Source of the DNA: Candidatus Bathyarchaeota archaeon
Lineage (GTDB): Archaea; Thermoproteota; Bathyarchaeia; Bathyarchaeales; Bathycorpusculaceae
Reading direction: 5' to 3'
Length of the DNA: 64,000 nucleotides
Assembly: GCA_026014745.1 (NCBI GenBank)
Contig: JAOZHS010000002.1
Location: forward strand, 828,271-892,270
A program made the position numbers and the translations under genes. Below, in pieces: positions 27,294-35,289 of this stretch. A model generated the notes under the pieces. The model was given only the letters and a program-made list of their open reading frames with translations, did not search any database and was not told the origin of the DNA. Every line of letters starts with the position of its first letter. The stretch's first letter is position 1.

Positions 27294-27527
27294 TTCCTTG
27301 CCTATAGAAACGCCAACCGATAACATAGTCTATGCTGAATATTGTTGAGATCTATAATAACTGTTAAGCCCCAAATTGAACCCAACGGAGACCAACCCGC
27401 TACCTTAACCGTTAACAAATAGTCATTACATAGGACAGCCCTTAACTTTTTTCTATATATTTTTTGTTTTATACTAAGGATTTTCTTAAATCCCTACATA
27501 CCCAAGGTTAGGATGGAGACGTGTAAT

Positions 27528-27722
27528 ATGCAAAAGTTTGAGACACCCCTAACCTTTGTTTGTCCGGTTTGTAAGGGAAGTTTTCAGTTCGACCAAGTTG
27601 AAGAATATCAACTGGTGCCTTGTCCAATCTGTGGAATCGACTTCATAACCGTGCGCCGAGAACAAAAGATCGTCATAGAATCTACTGAACTCGAAAACGT
27701 CCTAACCGCAACATTTAGGTGA
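27528..27722 (+). CDS. Small zinc-ribbon protein (first of a tandem pair)
   Basis: A 64-residue protein with two CxxC knuckles (FVCPVCKGSF and VPCPICGID), a single zinc ribbon, then a strand KIVIEST. I chose the ATG at 27528 because GGAG at 27515-27518 has good spacing. The ATG at 27513 lies almost on top of its own purine-rich site. It is followed at once by a second, shorter zinc ribbon with a similar layout. Such mini zinc ribbons may act as nucleic-acid or protein adaptors, but no function is known here. It lies in the divergent region upstream of phoU. Confidence 0.7.
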   Translation: MQKFETPLTFVCPVCKGSFQFDQVEEYQLVPCPICGIDFITVRREQKIVIESTELENVLTATFR

Positions 27723-27729
27723 GCAAGAC

Positions 27730-27885
27730 TTGAAAGTTAAGTGTGTAGGCTGTAGCAAAAAATTCGATGTCACACCCGAAATCTTTTCGAACCACGAAAT
27801 CGTGTTCTGCCCTATTTGCGGCCTTGATCATCAAGTATTAAAGAAAACCAGCCGCATCATAGTTGAATCAATACAACTCGCCTAA
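27730..27885 (+). CDS. Very small zinc-ribbon protein (second of a tandem pair)
   Basis: A 51-residue protein starting with TTG. It has two CxxC motifs (VKCVGCSKKF and VFCPICGLD) and ends RIIVESIQLA. The ribosome binding site AGGTGA (27717-27722) overlaps the stop codon of the preceding gene and sits 7 nt before the TTG, so the two are coupled. The spacing of the cysteines and the ending IIVES match the upstream zinc ribbon, so this looks like a tandem duplicate. It is short enough to be missed by length-filtered gene calling. Function unknown. Confidence 0.7.
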   Translation: MKVKCVGCSKKFDVTPEIFSNHEIVFCPICGLDHQVLKKTSRIIVESIQLA

Positions 27886-27942
27886 ACACAATCTTTCTTT
27901 GAAAACACAAAACCTTAACCGCGCGGCGGGTAATGTTTTTTT

Positions 27943-28470
27943 ATGGATGAAGTGGAAGTCAAAATTTTAGAGGTTAACCGAGAGAAAATCAGTCGCCTCC
28001 TTGAAGGTTTGGGCGCCAAAAAAATCTTTGAAGGCGATATCCAAACGTTGTTTTTTGATTTTTCTGACCAAAGAATAGTGAAAGCAAAAGACGTGCTTCG
28101 CCTGCGCAGGCAACAAGACAAAACCGAGTTAACGTACAAAAAAGTCCAATTCACTCAAAACGCCAAAGTGGCAAGAGAAATCTCAGTAAATGTCTCTGAC
28201 CTTGAAGGTATGCAAGAAATTTTGGGACTTTTAGGCTTAAGAGTTACTGAGTGTATGCAGAAGCGTAGAGTCAGCTATCGAGTTGGTAGTGCACAGTTTG
28301 ATTTTGATAAATATAGCGGCAAATATGGGTTTATTCCCGAATTTTTAGAAATTGAAGCACAAAACGTTGAGGAAATTCATCGTTATGCTGAGGCGTTGGG
28401 TTTTCGAGTTGAGGATTGCCTGCCGTGGTCGACTCGGGAGCTAATCCGTCATTATACCCACAAAAAATAG
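27943..28470 (+). CDS. cyaB: CYTH-domain protein (class IV adenylate cyclase / thiamine-triphosphatase-like)
   Basis: A 175-residue CYTH (triphosphate tunnel metalloenzyme) protein. The signature ExExK appears at the N-terminus as EVEVKIL. RLRRQQDKTELTYKK supplies the basic tunnel strand and FLEIEAQNVEEIH the C-terminal acidic strand. CYTH enzymes cleave or form bonds in triphosphate substrates such as ATP, thiamine triphosphate or tripolyphosphate. CYTH domains are often linked with CHAD domains, and a CHAD protein lies about 2.9 kb downstream in the polyphosphate operon. The archaeal name CyaB is conventional; a triphosphatase role is at least as likely. Confidence 0.85.
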   Translation: MDEVEVKILEVNREKISRLLEGLGAKKIFEGDIQTLFFDFSDQRIVKAKDVLRLRRQQDKTELTYKKVQFTQNAKVAREISVNVSDLEGMQEILGLLGLRVTECMQKRRVSYRVGSAQFDFDKYSGKYGFIPEFLEIEAQNVEEIHRYAEALGFRVEDCLPWSTRELIRHYTHKK

Positions 28471-28480
28471 AAAAACCATG

Positions 28481-28951
28481 TTAAGAAGTTGGTTTGGCTT
28501 TAGTTGGTTTGCTTGCACGTGCGGGTTTGGGCGTTTTGGGGGTTTTTGTGGCGGGTTGAGGTGCTGGTGTTGCTTTTTTGTTTAGGTTCCAAGCGGGGTA
28601 TTGGCCGTATTCTTTTTTGAAGTCATCGAGCAATTGTTGCTGGGCAACTTTGGGGTTGTCGCTTTCCATGCAGCCGACAGCGATTTTTTCCAGGTAGCCT
28701 TCATCCAATAGCATGCTGTTGATTTTTCGGGTGGTTTTTCCTCCGTATCCTGCTATGTAGCCGCCGAAGATTCGTTTAGCGGGTTTTTTGGTTTTGCCGA
28801 TGTAGAGTATGTCGGAAGTGGGTTTTTCTGTGAGGGTTGTGTCGACGAGCACTAGAACGCTGTTTTTGTTGGAGGACAGGCCTGAGAATGTAAGCTCTTT
28901 TAGCGAAAGGAACGTTTTAAAGCCGTTTTCTTTGAGAGTAAGCGAGTTCAT
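28481..28951 (-). CDS. GIY-YIG-like protein with Lys/Pro/Ala-rich tail
   Basis: A 156-residue protein. Residues about 30-122 include DILYIGKTKKPAKRI, GGYIAGYGGKTTRKI and KKEYGQYPAWNL. The first part resembles the GIY-YIG nuclease core, with the pattern shortened to YIGKT. The last 32 residues are a low-complexity Lys/Pro/Ala/Thr tail that may bind nucleic acid. The protein converges on the CYTH gene 10 bp away and diverges from the polyphosphate operon. Some GIY-YIG proteins are structure-specific nucleases; activity here is uncertain. Confidence 0.6.
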   Translation of the reverse strand: MNSLTLKENGFKTFLSLKELTFSGLSSNKNSVLVLVDTTLTEKPTSDILYIGKTKKPAKRIFGGYIAGYGGKTTRKINSMLLDEGYLEKIAVGCMESDNPKVAQQQLLDDFKKEYGQYPAWNLNKKATPAPQPATKTPKTPKPARASKPTKAKPTS

Positions 28952-28984
28952 GTCTCTTATTTAAGTTTGCGGCTGATTTAACCC

Positions 28985-29010
28985 TTCCTATATAGGAAAC
29001 ATACATGTAT
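28985..29010. promoter_or_regulatory. Pair of perfect palindromes upstream of the GIY-YIG-like gene
   Basis: TTCCTATATAGGAA (28985-28998) is a perfect 14-bp palindrome, and ATACATGTAT (29001-29010) is a perfect 10-bp palindrome two bases away. The first contains a TATA-like core at the correct distance for the minus-strand gene starting at 28951. It could be an operator also acting on the divergent polyphosphate operon 220 bp away. Confidence 0.4.
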
Positions 29011-29228
29011 ATAGTCTATTTTCGGAGCACTTAAGACCGCACTTGTTGTAAAAAGTGACGGTGGTTGAGACGAAAAAGGAAATCCTGCTTTTTAGATACG
29101 AGACATATGTAGTTCCAAGACCAAGATGTAGCGAAATTGAGTTCTTGAGGAAAAACAAACGCTAAATCCACCTAATACACAAAAAGAACAGGTAGATTCA
29201 TTGATAAAGGACAATATGGGATATTATA

Positions 29229-31427
29229 GTGGATACCAGCTGGGAAATTGCGATAACTAGAGGTAATAGGCGGTTGTTATCGGATGATTTTGATTCTGAG
29301 AGCAGGAACCTGCAATCAAATGACAGTATGCTAGATAACCCGAGCTTTTACCTCAACCGAGAACTCAGCTGGGTAAGATTCAACGCGCGTATCCTTGAAG
29401 AAGCCCGCGACCAATGGCATCCTCTGCTAGAGAGAGTTAAATTCATAGCGATATGTGGCAGCAACCTAGACGAGTTCTTCATGACGCGAGTCGCTAGGCT
29501 CATTAAAAAAATTAACAAAAAATCCAATGAAAGATCCATGGATGGCATGACATCTATGGAGCAAATCTACGCCACACGCAAAGAAATACTCCCACTAATC
29601 AAGAGCCATGCAGATTGCTGGAATAATGAGCTTGTACCAGCATTATCAAAAGAGGACATTTTCGTAAAAAAATTCTCCGAGTTACCAGACAAAATGAAGC
29701 AAAACCTGCGGGAGTTCTTCCGATGCGAAGTTGTCCCAAAAATGGTTATCCCTGCTTTGGGCTTTAACAGTGAAGCAATTGAGAACCTCCGCGTGAATTT
29801 GTACGTTTCTGGCTTTAGCAGCGTTGAATCTTGCTGCGTGTTGGATGTTCCCGTTGACAAATTTGGGCGGCTTATCCGAGTTACACGCAACGAATACCGA
29901 CCCCACACAAATGTGGAAACGATAAGCATGGAACACGATTACGTCTTCTTGGAAGATTTAATCGCAAACAACTTAGACCTGCTGTTTCCAAACGAAAAAA
30001 CCCTAACCGCATACCCATTCAGAGTTACTCGTAACGGCGAAATAGAGATAATAATGGATGAATCAGCCGATTTCTTGAACTCCCTAAAAGTGGGTCTCGC
30101 TCACAGAAAAACAGGGTTCCCCTCAAGAATAGAGTTCGAGAAGAGCATGCCAAAACCCATTCGGGAAGTCATAGCGTCGCATCTTCGGTTGCCAAAGTAT
30201 TTGCTCTATGAAGTGGAATCGCCTTTGGGACTGGTAGATTTGTGGCAGCTGCTTAAAATAAATCGCCCAGACCTTAAAGATAAAACGTTTCTGCCGTCAA
30301 TTCTGCCCTTGCTTACGCAGGAGAAGAACCTGTTCAAGACTATCTCTAAACGCGATATCGTGCTCTATCATCCCTATGATAGTTTTGAAGTGATCGTTGA
30401 TTTACTCAAAGAAGCCGCAACGGACGATAATGTCACAGAAATCTGCATAACAATGTATCGGATGGATGCAAAGTCACCTGTCGTGGATGCTCTAATGACG
30501 GCGGCTCAAAAGGGCAAAAAAGTAACGGCGATTATTGAGTTAAAAGCCAAATTTGACGAAGAAAACAACATACTCCTTGTTGCAAGGCTTCGGGAAGCAG
30601 GTGTCAACACAGTTTACAATTTTCCCAACCTCAAGGTACACGCTAAGTTATGCCTTATTGTGCGTAAAGAAAAGAAACAAATCGTGCGGTACTCGCATAT
30701 TGGTTCGGGTAACTATAATGCGGTTACTGCTAAAATCTATGGCGACATAGGCTATTTGACTGCAAATCCAGAGGTAGGTCTTGAACTTGAGGATCTCTTT
30801 AACATATTAGTCAATGGTCTCCAAGAAAAAGAATTCAAACATTTACTCGTGGCGCCAAAGACGCTCAAAAGCGAGATTCTCAAAAGGATTGAACGCGAAA
30901 TCGCGTTTCACCGCAAAACGGGCAAGGGCTACTTAGCATTTAAACTCAATAACCTAGAAGAGAAAGACATCATAAAAGCGCTCTACAGGGCGTCCATGGA
31001 GGGTATAAAGATTGATTTGAACGTGAGGGCGCTGTGCTGTCTGAAGCCAGGGATAAAGGGGGTCAGCGATAATATCTCGGTAATTTCAATTGTGGGCAGG
31101 TTTTTGGAGCACGCCCGCATCTATTACTTCCAAGATGGAGAAGATAGTGAAGTCCTTCTTGGCAGTTCAGATTTGATGTTTCGTAACTTAAACGAACGCG
31201 TCGAGGTTCTCTTCAGTGTTCCTGACCCTCAAGTGCGCACGGCTATTCTTGATAATATGCTAAAAATTCACTTAAAAGACAACGTTAAAGCCAGAAGACT
31301 CCTTTCCGACGGCACTTATGAGAGGGTTATCCCCAGAGAAGGCGAAAGAAGTGTTAATTCTCAGTTTTGGCTAATTCAAAACAGAGGCACCTGGCATGAG
31401 TACGCCCTATACATCCCAGAAACTTGA
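29229..31427 (+). CDS. ppk1: Polyphosphate kinase 1
   Basis: A 732-residue PPK1, which reversibly transfers the gamma-phosphate of ATP to long-chain polyphosphate. The N-terminal domain begins at about residue 39 with FYLNRELSWVRFNARIL, and SNLDEFFMTRVARL follows. The phospholipase-D-like catalytic domains contain the phosphorylated-histidine candidate His471 in NLKVHAKLCL, and HIGSGNYNAVTAK. RVEVLFSVPDP is near the end. Length is close to the family norm of about 690-730. The frame opens with GTG at 29229; an ATG at 29328 begins just before the conserved region and could be the true start. It is the first gene of an overlapping operon, sharing 32 bp with the CHAD fusion. Confidence 0.95.
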   Translation: MDTSWEIAITRGNRRLLSDDFDSESRNLQSNDSMLDNPSFYLNRELSWVRFNARILEEARDQWHPLLERVKFIAICGSNLDEFFMTRVARLIKKINKKSNERSMDGMTSMEQIYATRKEILPLIKSHADCWNNELVPALSKEDIFVKKFSELPDKMKQNLREFFRCEVVPKMVIPALGFNSEAIENLRVNLYVSGFSSVESCCVLDVPVDKFGRLIRVTRNEYRPHTNVETISMEHDYVFLEDLIANNLDLLFPNEKTLTAYPFRVTRNGEIEIIMDESADFLNSLKVGLAHRKTGFPSRIEFEKSMPKPIREVIASHLRLPKYLLYEVESPLGLVDLWQLLKINRPDLKDKTFLPSILPLLTQEKNLFKTISKRDIVLYHPYDSFEVIVDLLKEAATDDNVTEICITMYRMDAKSPVVDALMTAAQKGKKVTAIIELKAKFDEENNILLVARLREAGVNTVYNFPNLKVHAKLCLIVRKEKKQIVRYSHIGSGNYNAVTAKIYGDIGYLTANPEVGLELEDLFNILVNGLQEKEFKHLLVAPKTLKSEILKRIEREIAFHRKTGKGYLAFKLNNLEEKDIIKALYRASMEGIKIDLNVRALCCLKPGIKGVSDNISVISIVGRFLEHARIYYFQDGEDSEVLLGSSDLMFRNLNERVEVLFSVPDPQVRTAILDNMLKIHLKDNVKARRLLSDGTYERVIPREGERSVNSQFWLIQNRGTWHEYALYIPET

Positions 31428-33717
31428 CTTAAACCCCAGCTACTGCAAGTTCGGAGCTCAAATTCTGCTGGACCTGCTAAATGGCTTTAACCAAAACATA
31501 GGCGGGGTCATAGAAAACAAGGATGTAGAATGCGTTCACAAAACGCGTGTAATCTCTCGACGTCTGCGAGCCGCGTTGCCGCTGTTTAGGTTTTGTTTTC
31601 CAGCCAAAAAATTTGATAAGTGGACCAAAGAAATCAAAAAAGTAACCCAGCGCCTAGGCAACGCACGAGACCTAGATGTCCAAATTGCCTTTATAGAAGA
31701 GTACCTAAAAAAGAATCCCCTCGAAAAAGCAGGGATAGACAGCATACTAAAAGACCATCAAGAACTGCGGGAAAGCCTGCAGCCCTTGGTAGTTAAAGAG
31801 TTAAACAAGCTTTTATCATCAGACATTTTAGATGACATAAGCAGCTTTTGCAAAGACCTCATTGAACAACAAGCCGCCGCCACCTTTGACGCGAACCAGG
31901 TGCTTGAAAAGAGCCATTGGCATGCATCGTTTAGGCTAGACGAGTTTCTATCGCTACAACGATACGTGCATTTACCCAACGAGAACCTAAAACATCATGA
32001 AATGCGCATTGCAGCCAAAAGACTTCGCTATACTATGGAGTTTTTTGCGCCCCTCTACAAGTCGCAGCTTAAAGAGGAAATAGAAACCATAAAAAAATAC
32101 CAAGACATACTCGGCGAAAAACATGATAACGAAGTCTGGCTCGACTATATCCCTAAATTCATAGAAAAAACAGTTGCCAAAAACAAAACAGACCCAAAAC
32201 AAACCGCATTTAAGTCTGCGGTGAACAAGTTTCAAACTTACGTCAAAACTCAGAGGCAACAACACTATAAGGAATTTGTAGGGTTGTGGGACCAAAACCA
32301 GCAAAGCGGCTTCTTTGATAGGTTAAGAGATGCAACTAAAGCGGGAACAACTTTGTCGGAGAAAAAAATTCAACAAACTCTAACTAACCCCCATGCCGCC
32401 ATCGCCGTAATTTCTGACGTGCACGCAAATCTGCAAGCGTTACAGCGGGTGTTTGAGGATGCAGAAGAACGGGGTGTGACGGTATTTCTAAACGCGGGCG
32501 ATTCTGTGGGATATGGTGCCAACCCCAGTGAAGTGGTGGCGTGTCTTTGTGAAAAAAATGTGCTTAGCGTCGTGGGTAACTATGATTTGGAGGTTCTTGA
32601 GGGCAAATCTAAGCCTAAAGGCGAAAAGAAGCTGGCGTTAAAATACACCCAAAAGCAACTCAGCAAAGCCTGCGCAAGCTACCTCAACTCGCTACCTCGC
32701 GAAATTCACCTTGAAGTGGGGGACAAGAAACTGTTTGTCACACATGGCAGCCCCGAATCCATCGAAGAACACCTCTACCATGACACCCCAATTGAGCGTC
32801 TCAAGATTTTGGCTGAAGACGCCAAAGCCGAAGTAATCATAGTTGGGCATTCTCATGAACAGTTCCAACGAGAAGCTGACAAAACATGGTTTGTTAATCC
32901 GGGCAGCGTAGGCCGACCCGACGATGGTGACCCCAAAGCGGCATATGCTATTTTGTGGTTTGACCCCTTCAAAGTGGAGTTGATTCGCTTAAGCTATGAT
33001 GTAGACGCTGCGGCTCAGGCTCTACGGGAGGGGGGGCTACCCGAGAGCTACTCGCAGATGCTACTACGCGGCGTGTCAATAGACACAGTAAACAAAGAGG
33101 ACCAAACAAATCAGGAAGCCACTGACAAAAACTGCAAACAAACCCTGGCTGCCGCAGAGGAATTCTCCAAGCAGCACTGGCCCGACTGTGAACACTACAA
33201 GCAGGTTACAAAGTTAGCTTTACAATTCTTTGATGGCTTAGGAAAGCTGCACAAGTTTGGTAGTCGAGAACGCTGCTGGCTGGAATGCGCGTCTCTGCTT
33301 CATGACGTCGGCTTAGCCCAAGCACGCGGAGCCCACCATAAAACAACCGCACAACTTATCCTCAATGACACCACTCTGCCTTTTACTTCAAAGGACCGCA
33401 GAGTCATAGCAAGCATCGCGCGCTATCATCGCAAAGGTTTACCTAAACCGAGTCATTACAACCTCTTGGGGTTAGACAAAGAAACGGTTCACAAAATTGA
33501 GGTGCTGGCGAGTTTTCTGCGTTTAGCCGACGGCTTAGATTATACGCATGAAGCAAATGTGGAGTCGCTAAGTTTCAGGGTTGGAGTTAAACGGGTCACG
33601 GTGGAAGGCACGGCGAAGATGAAGTCGGTGCTTGAGGAGCAGGCTTTTAATAAGAAAAAAGATTTGTTTGAAAAGGTCTTTAATACATTGTTGGTGCTGC
33701 GATGGAAACAAAAGTGA
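31396..33717 (+). CDS. CHAD-metallophosphatase-HD triple-domain fusion
   Basis: A 773-residue protein with three modules. Residues about 10-300 form a CHAD domain, a helical bundle that binds polyphosphate, with VHKTRVISRRLRAALPLFRF and HHEMRIAAKRLRYTMEFFAP. Residues about 333-570 form a calcineurin-like phosphoesterase of the YfcE type: ISDVHANLQAL, NAGDSVGYG, VVGNYDLE, VTHGSPES and VGHSHEQF give the metal-binding D, H, N and H positions. Residues about 590-770 form an HD phosphohydrolase domain (LLHDVGLAQ, AHHKTT, LADGLDYTH) like the C-terminal domain of the next gene's Ppx. It overlaps ppk1 by 32 bp and ppx by 16 bp. A multi-activity enzyme acting on polyphosphate or a related phosphate compound is likely. 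I do not know this three-domain combination from described proteins. Confidence 0.85.
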   Translation: MSTPYTSQKLDLNPSYCKFGAQILLDLLNGFNQNIGGVIENKDVECVHKTRVISRRLRAALPLFRFCFPAKKFDKWTKEIKKVTQRLGNARDLDVQIAFIEEYLKKNPLEKAGIDSILKDHQELRESLQPLVVKELNKLLSSDILDDISSFCKDLIEQQAAATFDANQVLEKSHWHASFRLDEFLSLQRYVHLPNENLKHHEMRIAAKRLRYTMEFFAPLYKSQLKEEIETIKKYQDILGEKHDNEVWLDYIPKFIEKTVAKNKTDPKQTAFKSAVNKFQTYVKTQRQQHYKEFVGLWDQNQQSGFFDRLRDATKAGTTLSEKKIQQTLTNPHAAIAVISDVHANLQALQRVFEDAEERGVTVFLNAGDSVGYGANPSEVVACLCEKNVLSVVGNYDLEVLEGKSKPKGEKKLALKYTQKQLSKACASYLNSLPREIHLEVGDKKLFVTHGSPESIEEHLYHDTPIERLKILAEDAKAEVIIVGHSHEQFQREADKTWFVNPGSVGRPDDGDPKAAYAILWFDPFKVELIRLSYDVDAAAQALREGGLPESYSQMLLRGVSIDTVNKEDQTNQEATDKNCKQTLAAAEEFSKQHWPDCEHYKQVTKLALQFFDGLGKLHKFGSRERCWLECASLLHDVGLAQARGAHHKTTAQLILNDTTLPFTSKDRRVIASIARYHRKGLPKPSHYNLLGLDKETVHKIEVLASFLRLADGLDYTHEANVESLSFRVGVKRVTVEGTAKMKSVLEEQAFNKKKDLFEKVFNTLLVLRWKQK

Positions 33718-35288
33718 AAACATCAAGTCATGTTGTGGGGTTCGTGGACATCGGCACCAACGCAGTACGCCTCTTAGTCGTGCGAATCAACCCCAACCTA
33801 AGCTACACAATTATCAGCCAAGAAAAAGAAGTCGTCCGCCTCGGCGAACAAGAATTCAAAGACAACCTGCTACACCCCGACGCCATGGAACGCGCCATTT
33901 TTGTTTGCAAAAAATTTGTTGACTTAGCCAAAACCTATTCCGCAACAAAAATCGTTGCTGTGGGAACCTCGGCGATTCGAGAAGCAACTAATCAAGCTGA
34001 GTTTTTGGCGAGGCTTGAGGAGGAAACGGGTCTTCATGTGCGGGTTATTTCCGGAGAAGATGAGGCGCGGCTGATTTGTTTAGGGGTCTCAAGCGGCTTA
34101 GACATTGGGAATGAGAAGGCGATTTTCATAGATTTAGGCGGCGGCAGCACGGAAGTCGCCATCGGCAATCAATACGAATGCTTCTACGTGAATAGCATGC
34201 GATTGGGGGCGATTAGGTTGACGGCGCAGTTCATTGGGGAAGGCTGGACGGCGCCTGTGGGGATTAACGTTTACAAGCAAATCAAGCATTACGCGGTTAG
34301 TCGGGTGCATGCGGTTAAAAGCAGAGTGCTGCAGTATGGTGCACGGTTGGCGTGGGGTTCCTCGGGCACTATAATTAACCTTGCGGAAATTGCGAATAAA
34401 CTGTTTAAGAAGAGCAACAGTCGTGAAGATGCGCTTTCATTGTCTAGAAAGAACCTCAAAAAACTTGCGCCCATTATGTGTTCGCTGTCTTTGGAGGAGC
34501 GTAGGAAGCTTCCAGCGATTAATCCTGAACGCGCCGACATAATCATTGCTGGGGCAGCTATCGTGGAGGCGGCGATGGAGGAGTTTGGGTTAGAAGAAAT
34601 CTACATTAGTCACAAAGAGCTTCGCGATGGCTTATTGGTGGAGTATCTTTCTAATTTTGAGGGTTTTCGTGAACTGCAAAGGACCCCCACACGCAACCGC
34701 AGTGTGCTTCATCTGGGGCGGTCATGTAATTTTGATGAGAAGCATTCAGAGACCGTGGCTTCGTTAGCTTTGCAACTCTTTGACAGCGCTAAACAAAATA
34801 AACTGCACGATTTAGGAGGCAATGAACGGGACCTGCTTAAGCACGCGGCGATGTTGCATGATGTGGGGGACTTTTTGTCTTTTAGCAACCATCACCTACA
34901 TTCAGACTACATCATCAGCAACGCGGAGCTTTTGGGGTTTGACCGTAAAGAAATAGAGATAATGGCTTGTGTGGCTCGGTTTCATCGTAAAAAGCTGCCG
35001 ACACGAAAGATTTTGAAGGCTCGTGAACTCGATGAGTATAGTAAGTGGGTGGTGGTTGTTTTGTCGACGTTTCTGCGGTTTGCTGAGAAGCTTGATCGGA
35101 GTCATTCGGGGTCAGTGAAGAAGGCGGAGTTTATTTTGGAAGATGACAAGTCCGTGCTGCTAGAGTTTTACTCTGACTCTGACTGCAGCTTTGAAGAGTG
35201 GAGTATTATCCAAAATAAGCAGGCGTTCTATGAAGCCTTCAAAAAACAGCTTGACGTGCACTGCGAAGTTACGCCCAGCGCCAGTTAA
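33702..35288 (+). CDS. ppx: Exopolyphosphatase / guanosine pentaphosphatase with C-terminal HD domain
   Basis: A 528-residue Ppx/GppA protein. The actin-like fold carries GFVDIGTNAVRLLVV at the start, the VGTSAIREATNQ motif and IFIDLGGGSTEVAI, all part of the ASKHA nucleotide/phosphate site. Residues about 350-520 form an HD domain with MLHDVGDF and the FHRKKLP segment. The enzyme removes terminal phosphates from polyphosphate. A second HD copy very like this one is fused to the preceding CHAD-metallophosphatase protein. The start overlaps the previous gene by 16 bp, so the three genes ppk1, CHAD fusion and ppx form one operon. The stop ends one base before the convergent ppk2 stop. Confidence 0.92.
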   Translation: METKVKTSSHVVGFVDIGTNAVRLLVVRINPNLSYTIISQEKEVVRLGEQEFKDNLLHPDAMERAIFVCKKFVDLAKTYSATKIVAVGTSAIREATNQAEFLARLEEETGLHVRVISGEDEARLICLGVSSGLDIGNEKAIFIDLGGGSTEVAIGNQYECFYVNSMRLGAIRLTAQFIGEGWTAPVGINVYKQIKHYAVSRVHAVKSRVLQYGARLAWGSSGTIINLAEIANKLFKKSNSREDALSLSRKNLKKLAPIMCSLSLEERRKLPAINPERADIIIAGAAIVEAAMEEFGLEEIYISHKELRDGLLVEYLSNFEGFRELQRTPTRNRSVLHLGRSCNFDEKHSETVASLALQLFDSAKQNKLHDLGGNERDLLKHAAMLHDVGDFLSFSNHHLHSDYIISNAELLGFDRKEIEIMACVARFHRKKLPTRKILKARELDEYSKWVVVVLSTFLRFAEKLDRSHSGSVKKAEFILEDDKSVLLEFYSDSDCSFEEWSIIQNKQAFYEAFKKQLDVHCEVTPSAS

Positions 35289-35289
35289 G

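Noticed and set aside
33632..33922. Plus-strand frame across the CHAD-fusion/ppx junction
   Set aside because: Arg/Pro-rich shadow of two real overlapping genes.
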